64,000 nt of DNA, from the NCBI GenBank assembly GCA_903960915.1, contig CAJCCO010000070.1, forward strand, positions 20,416-84,415, in the 5' to 3' direction. Positions 17,616 through 26,014 of the stretch are shown here, in pieces (position 1 is the first letter of the stretch; every line of letters starts with the position of its first letter). Origin of the DNA: an uncultured beta proteobacterium. Lineage in GTDB: Bacteria > Pseudomonadota > Gammaproteobacteria > Burkholderiales > Burkholderiaceae_C. Under the pieces are notes generated by a model. That model saw only the letters and a program-made list of their open reading frames with translations, made no database searches and was not told the DNA's origin. A program made the translations under genes and the position numbers.

Positions 17616-18866
17616 ATGAAACGTTCTGCGTCTCAAGCCCCCAGAATTGGATTGGCCTTGTCTGGCGGCGGCCCCATGGGAGCCATCTACGAGGTGGGTG
17701 CTTTGTGCGCCTTGCAAGAAAGCCTCAACGGCGTGGACTTCACCCGGCTGCAGCACTATGTCGGGGTATCAGCTGGCGGCTTTCTGGCGGCCGGACTGGC
17801 CAATGGCATCACCCCGCGCGAGTTGTGTGCCTCATTCATAGAAAACGACAGCGGCCCCTCCGAAACCTTTGACCCCTCCTGGCTCACCGAGCCCGCCTAC
17901 GGCGAATTTTTGCGCCGCGCCATCATGTGGCCCGGGCTGTTGCTCGGCGCCCTGCAGCACCTGCTGGTAGGACGCAAGTCGCTCACGCATGCGCTTGAAA
18001 GTTTGGGGCCGGGCCTGCCCTCGGGTGTTTTCTCCAACGACCAGGTGCATACGCAACTGGCACGCCTGTTCTCGCGCGAGGGCCGTACCAACGACTTTCG
18101 GCAACTCAGCACCCAGCTCACCCTGGTGGCCACCAACCTGGACAGCGGCGAGACCGCGCCATTTGGCCGCCCCGGCTGGGACCACGTGCCTATCTCCAAA
18201 GCGGTGCAGGCCAGCTCGGCTTTGCCGGGTTTGTTTCCGCCGGTTGAGATTGACGACGCCTACTACGTGGACGGCGCCTTGAAGAAAACCATGCATGCCT
18301 CGGTCGCGCTGGACCAGGGCATCGACCTGATGCTGTGCCTGAATCCGCTGGTGCCGTTTGACGCCAGCGCCAGCAACCACTCGCCCCATGCCTCGCGCAT
18401 TCCGCACATCATTGACGGAGGTTTGCCCGCAGTGCTGAGCCAGACCTTTCGCTCCATGATTCATTCGCGCATGGTGCTGGGCATCAAGCAGTATGAGCGG
18501 CTCTACCCCAAGGCCGACATCATCCTGATTGAGCCCGACCAGCGCGACCCCGAGCTGTACCTGGCCAACACCTTCAGCTACGCGCAGCGCCGCCATTTGG
18601 CCGAGCATGCCTACCAACAAACCCGCCACTTGCTGCGCTCGCGCACGGCCGGGCTGTCAACCAAGCTTTGGCGGCACGGCATTTCGCTGCACCACGAGGC
18701 GCTGGACGACCCCAAACGCCACCTGTGCCCCCCGCCCGTAGCGCCTTCGCGCCTGGGCCGCGCCCTGGCCCAGTTAGAGGAAGTGATGGAAGATTTGAGC
18801 CACACCTTGTCGTCTCTGGCGCATCAGCACCAGCACCAGCAGCGCCCTGAAAGGTCCACATGGTAA
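17616..18866 (+). CDS. Patatin-like phospholipase / lipid acyl hydrolase
   Basis: A 416-residue protein from the ATG at 17616; a TTG 51 bases upstream is less likely. The patatin signature is complete: glycine-rich oxyanion loop SGGGPMG (16-22), nucleophile elbow GVSAG with Ser 52, and catalytic Asp 219 in DGA. No signal peptide is seen, so it should act in the cytoplasm. Bacterial patatins cleave acyl chains from phospholipids or storage lipids. Placed directly after a phasin and before a TetR gene in a neutral-lipid locus, it is a candidate for lipid-droplet or granule turnover. Its stop overlaps the TetR start by seven bases. Confidence 0.85.
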   Translation: MKRSASQAPRIGLALSGGGPMGAIYEVGALCALQESLNGVDFTRLQHYVGVSAGGFLAAGLANGITPRELCASFIENDSGPSETFDPSWLTEPAYGEFLRRAIMWPGLLLGALQHLLVGRKSLTHALESLGPGLPSGVFSNDQVHTQLARLFSREGRTNDFRQLSTQLTLVATNLDSGETAPFGRPGWDHVPISKAVQASSALPGLFPPVEIDDAYYVDGALKKTMHASVALDQGIDLMLCLNPLVPFDASASNHSPHASRIPHIIDGGLPAVLSQTFRSMIHSRMVLGIKQYERLYPKADIILIEPDQRDPELYLANTFSYAQRRHLAEHAYQQTRHLLRSRTAGLSTKLWRHGISLHHEALDDPKRHLCPPPVAPSRLGRALAQLEEVMEDLSHTLSSLAHQHQHQQRPERSTW

Positions 18867-19522
18867 AAAAAGCGCCCCGGCGCACCGCCGAGCGAATTCT
18901 GGAAGTCACGCTAGAGCTGTTCAACCGATTTGGCGAACCCAACGTCTCCACCACCTTGATCTCGGCCGAGTTGGGCATCAGCCCGGGCAACCTGTATTAC
19001 CACTACCCGGCCAAGGACGAGTTGATCAACTCGCTGTTTGACCGCTATGAAAAAGCCCTGGACGACCTGCTGGCGGCCAGTGACGGCGTGCGCGATGTGG
19101 AGGACGCCTGGTTCTTCATGCACACCTTGTTTGAACTGATCTGGCAGTACCGTTTTTTGTACCGCGACCTGAACGACCTGCTGAGTAAGAACCGGCGGCT
19201 GGAGACACATTTTCAGACCGTCCTGCAGCACAAGTCGCACGCCGTCAAACGCATGCTCGACGGCATGAGCCGCGTCGGCTCCGTGCACATTGACGAGCGC
19301 GAGGCCGAGGCAACGGCTACCAGCATGGTGGTGGTGCTGACCTACTGGCTCAGCTTTGAATACGTGCGCGACCCTCGCCGTGCCCTGGAGGCCGAGAACG
19401 CGCAGATGGCCTTGATGCGCGGCGCGCAGCACGTGCTCAATCTGCTGGTACCCTATCTGGAACCGGAACAACGCACGCACCTGCGCGAACTGGTGCAAAC
19501 TTATAACAACACCGACAGCTAA
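18860..19522 (+). CDS. TetR-family transcriptional regulator
   Basis: A 220-residue regulator with an N-terminal helix-turn-helix (VSTTLISAELGISPGNLYYHYPAKDEL at about 30-56) and a helical ligand domain. The GNLYYHY recognition helix is typical of lipid-metabolism TetR proteins. It starts inside the end of the patatin gene, so the two are translationally coupled, and the TPR gene follows 24 bases after its stop. It probably responds to an acyl-CoA-type ligand and controls this locus, possibly through the palindrome at 16844-16859; ligand and target are inferred. Confidence 0.88.
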   Translation: MVKKAPRRTAERILEVTLELFNRFGEPNVSTTLISAELGISPGNLYYHYPAKDELINSLFDRYEKALDDLLAASDGVRDVEDAWFFMHTLFELIWQYRFLYRDLNDLLSKNRRLETHFQTVLQHKSHAVKRMLDGMSRVGSVHIDEREAEATATSMVVVLTYWLSFEYVRDPRRALEAENAQMALMRGAQHVLNLLVPYLEPEQRTHLRELVQTYNNTDS

Positions 19523-19546
19523 ACCGTCGGGTACAAGGAGACAGCC

Positions 19547-20320
19547 ATGACCGAATGGGCCGCTTTTCCCTTTGCCGGTGAATACGCTTTTGATGCCCAG
19601 AGCGTTAAAGCACATTGGGCGCGGCTGCACGCCGGCGATGCCGAGCCCCTGCCAGACCACCCCGACCTGCTGCAGGCCTGGGCCTTGTTTCACAACGGTG
19701 AGTTCAAAAAAGCCGCCGACCTCGGGCTGGCCTTGGGCGGCGCCGGTTTGAATGTGGCCAACAAGGCAGCCTGCGTTTACGCCACCTACCTGGAGAAAAA
19801 AGAGAAGGAGCGCCTGAACCTTTACCTCGAAGTGGTGCAGCGCGCCCAAGCCCAGATTGAGGCCGACCCGCACAACGTCAACGCCCACTACTGGCACGCC
19901 TACGCGCTGAACCGCTACAGCCAGGGCATCAGCGTGGCCAAGGCGCTGGCGCAGGGCCTGGGCAACAAGGTCAAGGAATCATTGGAACAAGCCATACAGT
20001 TGGAGCCCCGCCACGCCGATGCCCATTTGGCACTGGGCGCGTTTCACGCCGAGGTGATTGACAAGGTAGGCAGTCTGATTGCCGGTATGACTTTTGGCGC
20101 CAAAAAAGACACCGGCTTGCAACTGCTGCAACAAGCCCTGCTGCTCAATCTGGGCTCGGTGCTGGGCCTGGTGGACTACGCCAACGCCATGGTCATGCTG
20201 GAAGGCGAAAAGATGCTGGCCGAGGCCAACCGCCTGTACCTGCAGGCGGCCAGCGCGCAAGCGATTGACGCCCTGGAGCGCCTCGACGTGGAGCTGGCCA
20301 AGGAAGAGCTGGCGTCTTGA
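19547..20320 (+). CDS. TPR-repeat protein of unknown function
   Basis: A 257-residue soluble protein made of tetratricopeptide-like helices, for example NVNAHYWHAYALNRYSQG and EPRHADAHLALGAFHAEVID. No signal peptide or catalytic motif is visible. TPR proteins mediate protein-protein contacts. It is last in the phasin-patatin-TetR-TPR run and has a good AAGGAG ribosome site upstream of the ATG. Its stop codon lies in a hairpin shared with the convergent wax synthase gene. I do not know its partner. Confidence 0.7.
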   Translation: MTEWAAFPFAGEYAFDAQSVKAHWARLHAGDAEPLPDHPDLLQAWALFHNGEFKKAADLGLALGGAGLNVANKAACVYATYLEKKEKERLNLYLEVVQRAQAQIEADPHNVNAHYWHAYALNRYSQGISVAKALAQGLGNKVKESLEQAIQLEPRHADAHLALGAFHAEVIDKVGSLIAGMTFGAKKDTGLQLLQQALLLNLGSVLGLVDYANAMVMLEGEKMLAEANRLYLQAASAQAIDALERLDVELAKEELAS

Positions 20321-20335
20321 AGCGCACGCGCTTCA
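20318..20335. terminator. Hairpin between convergent genes (TPR / wax synthase)
   Basis: TGAAGCG (20318-20324) and CGCTTCA (20329-20335) pair perfectly around a CACG loop, and the TGA is the stop codon of the TPR gene. No T-tract follows on either strand, so it is only terminator-like. Confidence 0.35.
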
Positions 20336-20360
20336 GCCCTAGCCGCTAGCCCCCAGCCGC

Positions 20361-21854
20361 TCACGCCAAATTTTCCCAGGGCAGCATCAGCGCCACCCAA
20401 GAGAGCTTGGCAAACTCGGGCTCAAAGCGGTCTACGATGTCTCTGGGTTGCGGGCACAAGGCGGTGTCGGCAATCAGGCCAAACTGCACGTGGCCCCCGT
20501 AGCTGAAGATAGAAATACCCACCCCCACCGAACCCGCCTGCGGTACCCAAAACAGGTCTTGCTCGACCGTGGCGCCGCAAAAGCGCAGCTTGCTGCGAGG
20601 GCCCATCACGTTGCTGACCACTGCCGTGGTTTTGCTGGAAAACAGGTTAATCAGCAGGTCTTGACCCGGCTGTGTCACCGCGCCACCGAGCCCGAGCAAG
20701 CCCATGGACAGCAGGGGTTGCAGGCCCCCTTTCATATCGGCCATGCGCCTGCGCACCTCGTACACCCGCTCCACGGGGTGGTCTAAACCCAAGGGCAGCA
20801 GCACCGGCGCCAGGCCAAACTTATTGCCCAACTGGTCCAGGTCTTGAACACTGCGTAAATTCACCGGCACCATGGCGCGTATTTCCTGCCCTGCCACGTT
20901 GTCGCCTAGGTCGCGCAAATAAGCGCCAAGAGCGCCGGTAACGCAGCTCAACAGCACGTCGTTGACCGAGCAGTGCAAACCGTGCGCCACGGCTTGCACC
21001 TCGCGCAGCGGCAGCGGCGCGCACCAGGCCACGCGCTTGTGGCCGGCCAGCGGTCCTTTGAGGCGCGTGGGCGAGTCGTTGACCATGAAGGCCAGCGCAG
21101 CCGCATCGCGCACCCCCTGCGCGGCTTGGCGCACCAGCGCTGCACCACCGTCCAGGCCTTGTTGCACGCCATGCAGTGCGTTAACCGCCAGGTCACCCGC
21201 CGTCTCCAACGCACCCACCGCAGCACGGGTAATGGACTGCAGTGCGGCTTGGGGCGTGGGCACCGTTTGGGGGCGCCGCGCGCTGCGCCCTGCAGCCAAC
21301 GCGAGGCCGTCATCAGTGAGCGCATGCGTGACCGCCATCAGCGCCATGCCATCGGCCACGCAGTGGTGAATGCGCACCAGCAGCGCCGATCCACGCTGCG
21401 CCTGACCGGCGTGACCAGGCCCTGTTGGCCCCAGCTGCTCCACCCAATGGAACTGCCACAAGGGGTGGTTCATGTCCAGGGGTTGCATGGCCAGTTCACC
21501 CAAGCGGTCTTGCAAGGCCTGTTGCACGTCTTGCCCCGGCGCGAGGTTCAGGGTTTCAGGCACCACGTGGCGGGTGATGTCAAAGTTGGGGTCCAGCGTC
21601 CAGGTGTAGCCGGTGGCGGCGCGGCGCACGCGCTGCATGAAGCGCGGGTACAGCCGCATGCAGGCCGTGACACGCCGGCACACGTCTGCGTAGTGCACCC
21701 GGGGCTGCACCACCCAGACGCCCACAATCAGCATCAAATTGGAGGCGCTGTCCATGCGCAACCAGGCGGTGTCCACCCAACCCATGGGTTCGTCGGGCGG
21801 CATCACATCCAACAAATCATCGTCGCGCAGGGCGTTTGACACGCGGGTCTCCAT
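20361..21854 (-). CDS. Wax ester synthase / diacylglycerol acyltransferase (WS/DGAT)
   Basis: A 497-residue protein of the bifunctional WS/DGAT family. The catalytic motif HHxxxDG is intact as HHCVADG, with His 163-His 164 and Asp 168-Gly 169. The N-terminal segment MGWVDTAWLRMDSASN and the C-terminal NVMGPRSKL and SYGGHVQFGLIAD blocks are family hallmarks. It esterifies acyl-CoA with fatty alcohol to wax ester or with diacylglycerol to triacylglycerol, at the membrane-lipid body interface. The reductase at 14781-16787 could supply the alcohol. It converges on the TPR gene and is divergent from the acyl-CoA-binding protein gene. Confidence 0.92.
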   Translation of the reverse strand: METRVSNALRDDDLLDVMPPDEPMGWVDTAWLRMDSASNLMLIVGVWVVQPRVHYADVCRRVTACMRLYPRFMQRVRRAATGYTWTLDPNFDITRHVVPETLNLAPGQDVQQALQDRLGELAMQPLDMNHPLWQFHWVEQLGPTGPGHAGQAQRGSALLVRIHHCVADGMALMAVTHALTDDGLALAAGRSARRPQTVPTPQAALQSITRAAVGALETAGDLAVNALHGVQQGLDGGAALVRQAAQGVRDAAALAFMVNDSPTRLKGPLAGHKRVAWCAPLPLREVQAVAHGLHCSVNDVLLSCVTGALGAYLRDLGDNVAGQEIRAMVPVNLRSVQDLDQLGNKFGLAPVLLPLGLDHPVERVYEVRRRMADMKGGLQPLLSMGLLGLGGAVTQPGQDLLINLFSSKTTAVVSNVMGPRSKLRFCGATVEQDLFWVPQAGSVGVGISIFSYGGHVQFGLIADTALCPQPRDIVDRFEPEFAKLSWVALMLPWENLA

Positions 21855-22022
21855 GGCATCTCCCGGGAGTGGTGGTTCAGGCAGCAGATGGCTTGCAGTG
21901 CCAACTTTTTTGGGGTCGGCTTATTTTGTGATGCCATGGGCCACGGGCACCGTGACCCAGCGCTTAAGATAGCCAGCAAATTACCAAGAACTGTGGCTTA
22001 TTGCCCTTATCCAGAGAAAACC

Positions 22023-22277
22023 ATGTCAGACCTGAAATCTCAATTCGAAGCCGCCGTGGCCGCGTCCAAAAACCTCAGCGAGCGGCCTGACAACGTCACG
22101 CTCCTGAAAATTTACGCGCTGTACAAACAAGGCAGCACAGGCAACAACCCAGACCCCCGCCCCGGCTTCAGCGACATCGTCGGCCGCGCCAAATGGGACG
22201 CCTGGAACACCCTCAAAGACACCGCCCCTGAGGCCGCCATGCAGCAGTACATCGACCTGATTGAGTCGCTGAGCTGA
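22023..22277 (+). CDS. Acyl-CoA-binding protein
   Basis: An 84-residue ACBP with the four-helix signature LKIYALYKQGSTGNNPDPRPG and KWDAWNTLKD. It binds long-chain acyl-CoA in the cytoplasm. The start is taken at the ATG at 22023, which gives the usual family length and N-terminus; an in-frame extension to 21888 has no family character. It is divergent from the WS/DGAT gene with 168 bases between them, which suggests shared regulation of acyl-CoA storage. Confidence 0.92.
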   Translation: MSDLKSQFEAAVAASKNLSERPDNVTLLKIYALYKQGSTGNNPDPRPGFSDIVGRAKWDAWNTLKDTAPEAAMQQYIDLIESLS

Positions 22278-22331
22278 CTTGCTGTTGTGGGGTTTTTGGC
22301 TAAGGCTACTCGAGCCTTTCTGCACCAACCG

Positions 22332-22405
22332 CCTGGATTGCCACGGCCTGAAGGCCTCGCAATGACAAGACTTTGTCATCGCGAGCGAAGCGTGGCGATC
22401 CATGT
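22332..22405. repeat. Dispersed element with arms in reversed order
   Basis: The right arm (CTGGATTGCCACGGCCTGAAGG through CTCGCAATGAC, 22333-22366) comes first and is followed by a left arm (GTCATCGCGAGCGAAGCGTGG, from 22375). In the 12354 array the order is left then right. The 154-base gap between the acyl-CoA-binding protein and the PHA-system gene holds essentially only this element. Confidence 0.75.
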
Positions 22406-22431
22406 CCGCCTAACAACTGGACACCCAAGTC

Positions 22432-22728
22432 TCACGCCCCCGGCGTCAGCAGTTCATCCAGGTTTTTGACAATTTCGCGCTCAATCTTGTCCTTGAACGC
22501 GCCCAGCAAAAATCCGAGTTGCGCATTCAACTCAAAACAGTCGGCGTCTACGCGCAAGTTGCCTTTGACACCGGCCCGGGCGAACTGCAACACGTCGGCG
22601 GTCTCGCTGTGCTCGAACGCGCAGTCCATGCCAAATTCGTCGCGCGCCTGATCGGCCCATTGCAGGGCGATGGCGCGGGCCTCGGGCAAGCTCAGGGTGT
22701 GCCGGCGCAAGATATGAATGTCAGCCAC
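22432..22728 (-). CDS. Polyhydroxyalkanoic acid system family protein
   Basis: A 98-residue protein, starting at GTG, with the family pattern DIHILRRHTLSLPEARAIA and VKGNLRVDADCFELNAQLGFLLG. Proteins of this small family are found next to PHA synthesis and granule genes; no biochemical function is established. It overlaps the 3' end of the aminopeptidase gene by eight bases in the same direction. It adds to the storage-lipid theme of this region. Confidence 0.85.
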   Translation of the reverse strand: MADIHILRRHTLSLPEARAIALQWADQARDEFGMDCAFEHSETADVLQFARAGVKGNLRVDADCFELNAQLGFLLGAFKDKIEREIVKNLDELLTPGA

Positions 22729-23851
22729 GGACAGCTCCCTTTTTTGCGTGGTTCAAAGTGTTCAAAGTACCAAGCGCATTCAACGCATTTAACAGTTGAC
22801 GGCGCTCATGCGGGGGCTTCTGGGCCAGCGCTTGTACGGCTTGGTAAAACCGGGGCCAGTCCTGGCCCTCGCGGGCAAACAGGGCTTCAAAGCCTGGCAC
22901 CCATTCGTCGTACGCGGCTTGTGCGCCAAAGGCCGCGTTATTGGCTTGCGCCACCCAGTCGTCATAGCCACTATTGCCACCCCATTGGGCTTTGAGGCGC
23001 TGGTAATCGCTGCGAAAGTCTTGCATCGCCAAGGCCTTCAAAGCCAGTAGGTCGGGTTTGGCTGCAGACGCGCTGGGTTGCTGCTGGTAGATGGCGGCCA
23101 GCCGGGTGCGCGTGGCCAAACACAAGGCCCGAAACTGCTGGCGCCGGTGCTCGCGCCCCTCAAAGGCCAGTTGGGCTTCGGGCGATGCCTGTGTGCCAAG
23201 CCAGCGCCGTGCCCCCAGTTGCTCCACCGCCGTGGCAAAGGATTCGTTGAACATGGTGTCGTCAGGCACGTACAGCTGCTGGTGCGCCAGTTCATGAAAT
23301 ATCAGCCCAGCCAACTCGCCCTCGGGGTAGTTGATGAAGGTGTTGAGCAGGGGGTCGCCACCCGCCCAGTTCAGCCAGCCCAGGGTGGAGTACGCCGGCA
23401 CGCCGTACACACGAACCTCCAGCCCCTGCGCTTGTAGCACTTGCGCCTGCGCGCGGGCCTGCGCCTCGTCAAAGTAGCCCCGGTAGCCAATGCAGCCGGT
23501 CACCACAAAGCACCAGGTTTTGAGTGTCAGCGACAACGGCGGTGCCGCCACCACATTCCAAACCACGGCGCGGCGGTTCAGGTCGGCATAGCGCTGGTAG
23601 CTGGGGTTGTCGGGCAAGGCCAATTCGGTCACGGCAAACTGACGCATGCGCTGGGTCAGTTGCAAACGATTTTTCAAAGCCGGTGAAGCGCTGTCGTCAG
23701 CCAGCCACTGCGCCACGGGTCGCGCGGCCTGCATCAACGCCAAATGTCCACCCGCCGCTTGCAGGACATAACTGGCATCGTCGCGCAGCGAGGCGCAAGC
23801 CGTCAAAAGCAGCGAAAGCGCCAGCGCCAAGAAAGAAGGGAAAAGTCGCAT
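22721..23851 (-). CDS. Lipoprotein zinc aminopeptidase (PF10023-type)
   Basis: A 376-residue protein from the ATG at 23849-23851. The first 20 residues form a lipoprotein signal peptide ending in LLLTACAS, with Cys as the lipidation site. The zinc motif HELAHQ is followed by NESFATAVEQ, giving an HExxH plus downstream Glu arrangement. The family is annotated as predicted aminopeptidases of the envelope. The upstream 23 in-frame residues before this ATG are rejected because they would bury the signal peptide. The gene overlaps the PHA-system gene downstream. Confidence 0.85.
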   Translation of the reverse strand: MRLFPSFLALALSLLLTACASLRDDASYVLQAAGGHLALMQAARPVAQWLADDSASPALKNRLQLTQRMRQFAVTELALPDNPSYQRYADLNRRAVVWNVVAAPPLSLTLKTWCFVVTGCIGYRGYFDEAQARAQAQVLQAQGLEVRVYGVPAYSTLGWLNWAGGDPLLNTFINYPEGELAGLIFHELAHQQLYVPDDTMFNESFATAVEQLGARRWLGTQASPEAQLAFEGREHRRQQFRALCLATRTRLAAIYQQQPSASAAKPDLLALKALAMQDFRSDYQRLKAQWGGNSGYDDWVAQANNAAFGAQAAYDEWVPGFEALFAREGQDWPRFYQAVQALAQKPPHERRQLLNALNALGTLNTLNHAKKGAVRG

Positions 23852-23955
23852 GGGCTGCAGTTTAAGACCAGCCAGCGGCGGCCCTCTTTGCGACGCGTCA
23901 CCTCGGGGCCACTTCGACAAGCACTCGCAAACTCAAACCCCCGTCACGGCGGCCC

Positions 23956-24348
23956 TCAGTCGGGCAGCATGGCGGTGACTTCGATTTCTACTTTGGCGCG
24001 TGCCTCCATCAGGCCGGCGACCTGGACGCAGCTCATGGCGGGGAAGTTACGGCCCATGATGTCTCGGTAGACGGGGCCCAGTTCTTTCAGGCGGGCGTTG
24101 TACTCGTGGCGGTCCAAGATGTACCAGGTCATGCGCACCATGTGCTCGGGGCCGGCACCGGCTTCGTGCAGCACGGCCACGATGTTGCGCAGGGTTTGTG
24201 CGGTCTGGGCGATGAAGTCGTCGGTCTCAAACTGTTGCTGCGCGTTCCAGCCGATCTGGCCGCCCACAAAGATGGACGTGCCACGGGCGGCGATGCCGTT
24301 GGCATAGCCTTTGGCGGGTGCCCAGCCGGGCGGTTGCAGTGTTTTCAT
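23956..24348 (-). CDS. RidA-family (YjgF/YER057c/UK114) enamine/imine deaminase
   Basis: A 130-residue RidA-like protein with the family motifs GTSIFVGGQIGWNAQ and RMTWYILDRHEYN. RidA proteins hydrolyse reactive enamines and imines, releasing ammonia. It is the last gene of the 2-aminobenzoate operon, 22 bases after the CoA ligase. The dearomatised product of 2-aminobenzoyl-CoA monooxygenase/reductase carries an enamine-type nitrogen, so a deaminase role in this pathway is plausible; this is inference from position and chemistry. Confidence 0.85.
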   Translation of the reverse strand: MKTLQPPGWAPAKGYANGIAARGTSIFVGGQIGWNAQQQFETDDFIAQTAQTLRNIVAVLHEAGAGPEHMVRMTWYILDRHEYNARLKELGPVYRDIMGRNFPAMSCVQVAGLMEARAKVEIEVTAMLPD

Positions 24349-24370
24349 AGCTTGTTATCCGGATGAGCAA

Positions 24371-26014
24371 TTAGTTTTTGAGGCGAAAGCGTTGCAGCTT
24401 GCCGGTCTCGGTGCGCGGCAGTTTGTCGAGAAATTCGACCACGCGCGGGTATTTGTAGGGCGCAATGCTGGCTTTGACAAAGTCTTGCAGGGTCTTGACC
24501 ATGGCGGCGTCGCCCGCAAAGCCGGGCTTGAGTACGCAGAAGGCTTTGACGATCATGCCGCGCTCCACATCGCTTTGGCCAATGACGCCGCACTCGGCCA
24601 CCGCCGGGTGTTTGAGCAGCGCGTCTTCAACCTCGGGCGCACCCACGTTGTAGCCGGCGGTGATGATCATGTCGTCCGCGCGCGACTGGTAAAAATAGTA
24701 GCCGTCAGCGTCTTGCGTGAAGGCGTCGCCAGGGTAGTTCCAGCCGTCCTTGACGTAATTTTTTTGGCGTTCGTCGCCCATGTAGCGGCAGCCGGTGGGG
24801 CCTTTGACCGCCAGGCGCCCAACGGTGCCACGCGGCACTTCCACGCCGGCCTCGTCAACCACCTTGGCCTGGTAGCCGGGCACCACCGTGCCAATGGCGC
24901 CGCGGCGCACCTGTGACGGGCTGGCAGAAATGAAGATATGGAACATTTCGGTGGCCCCAATGCCGTCCACCATCTCCAGCCCGGTGGCGCTTTTCCAGAG
25001 CTGGCGGGTCGCGTCCGGCAGGCCTTCGCCCGCGCTCACGCACAGGCGCAATTTAGCCGCGTGGCCGCGCTTGGCGGTTTCTTCTTCCATGAAGGGGGCC
25101 ATCTGGCGGTAAAAGGTGGGCGCGGTGTAGCAAATGGTGGCGCCGGTGTCGTGAATAAGCTGCGCCATGGCCTGCGGCGTGTAGCCGATGTCGGGAAAGT
25201 AAATGCAGGCGCCGGCCCACATCGGAAAAATCAGCAGGCCACCCAGGCCAAAGGTGAAGGCCAGGGGGGGCGAGCCCATCACCAGGTCGTCGGGCGTGGC
25301 TTGCAGCATATGGCGCGGCCAGGTCTCGCAGGCGGCCAGCACGTCCAGGTGGGTGTGTACCGCGGCCTTGGGCTTGCCGGTGGTGCCGGAGGTGAACGCC
25401 ATCAGGGCGATGTCGCTGCTGGCGGTGGGGCAGGCTGCAAAGTGGCCGTCTTTTTGCGCCGCACGGGCCTCCAGCGAGCCCGGCTCATTTGACTCGTTAG
25501 GCTGGTTGAAAGGCACCAGGGTGTGCAGCACGGGGTGCTGTTGCTGCGCCAGCACCAGTTCGTCAAGCAGTTTGGCATCGCACAGGGCAACGCTGGGTTG
25601 CGCAGTGGCAATGATCTCGCCCAGCTCTTTGGCGCGCAACAGCGGCATGGTGGCCACGGCTACCAGCCCGGCCTTGACCACGGCCAACCAGGCCAGCGCC
25701 ATGCCAATCGAATTACCGCCTCGCAGCAGCACGCGGTTGCCGGGCACCAGGTGCAGGTCTTCGATCAGCACCTGCGCCATGCGGTCTACCTGCACCTTCA
25801 CCTCGGCATAGCTCAGCGTGCGCTGGGGCGAGCGCAGCAGGGGCCGCTTGGCCCAGCTTTTGTCGGCCGCTTTGTCCAGCAGTTCTTCCACCAGATTAAG
25901 CTGCGGGCGCGCGTGCAGGGCGCGCAACTCGGGCAGGTCAAAAAGCAGCTCGGGCCACTGTCCGGCGGACGGCAGGCGGTCGTGTACGAAGCGGTCGGTT
26001 TGGGCAGAGTTCAT
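24371..26014 (-). CDS. abmG: 2-aminobenzoate-CoA ligase (benzoate-CoA ligase family)
   Basis: A 547-residue AMP-forming acyl-CoA ligase. The phosphate-binding loop is AFTSGTTGKPKAAVHTH, followed by DGIGATEMFHIFIS, the YPGDAF and SRADDMIITAGYNVG hinge motifs and the C-terminal PRTETGKLQR with the adenylation Lys. It activates the aromatic acid with ATP and CoA in the cytoplasm. The choice of 2-aminobenzoate as substrate comes from the monooxygenase/reductase gene in the same operon. Its start overlaps the acyl-CoA dehydrogenase stop (ATGA). Benzoate or salicylate cannot be excluded from sequence alone. Confidence 0.82.
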   Translation of the reverse strand: MNSAQTDRFVHDRLPSAGQWPELLFDLPELRALHARPQLNLVEELLDKAADKSWAKRPLLRSPQRTLSYAEVKVQVDRMAQVLIEDLHLVPGNRVLLRGGNSIGMALAWLAVVKAGLVAVATMPLLRAKELGEIIATAQPSVALCDAKLLDELVLAQQQHPVLHTLVPFNQPNESNEPGSLEARAAQKDGHFAACPTASSDIALMAFTSGTTGKPKAAVHTHLDVLAACETWPRHMLQATPDDLVMGSPPLAFTFGLGGLLIFPMWAGACIYFPDIGYTPQAMAQLIHDTGATICYTAPTFYRQMAPFMEEETAKRGHAAKLRLCVSAGEGLPDATRQLWKSATGLEMVDGIGATEMFHIFISASPSQVRRGAIGTVVPGYQAKVVDEAGVEVPRGTVGRLAVKGPTGCRYMGDERQKNYVKDGWNYPGDAFTQDADGYYFYQSRADDMIITAGYNVGAPEVEDALLKHPAVAECGVIGQSDVERGMIVKAFCVLKPGFAGDAAMVKTLQDFVKASIAPYKYPRVVEFLDKLPRTETGKLQRFRLKN

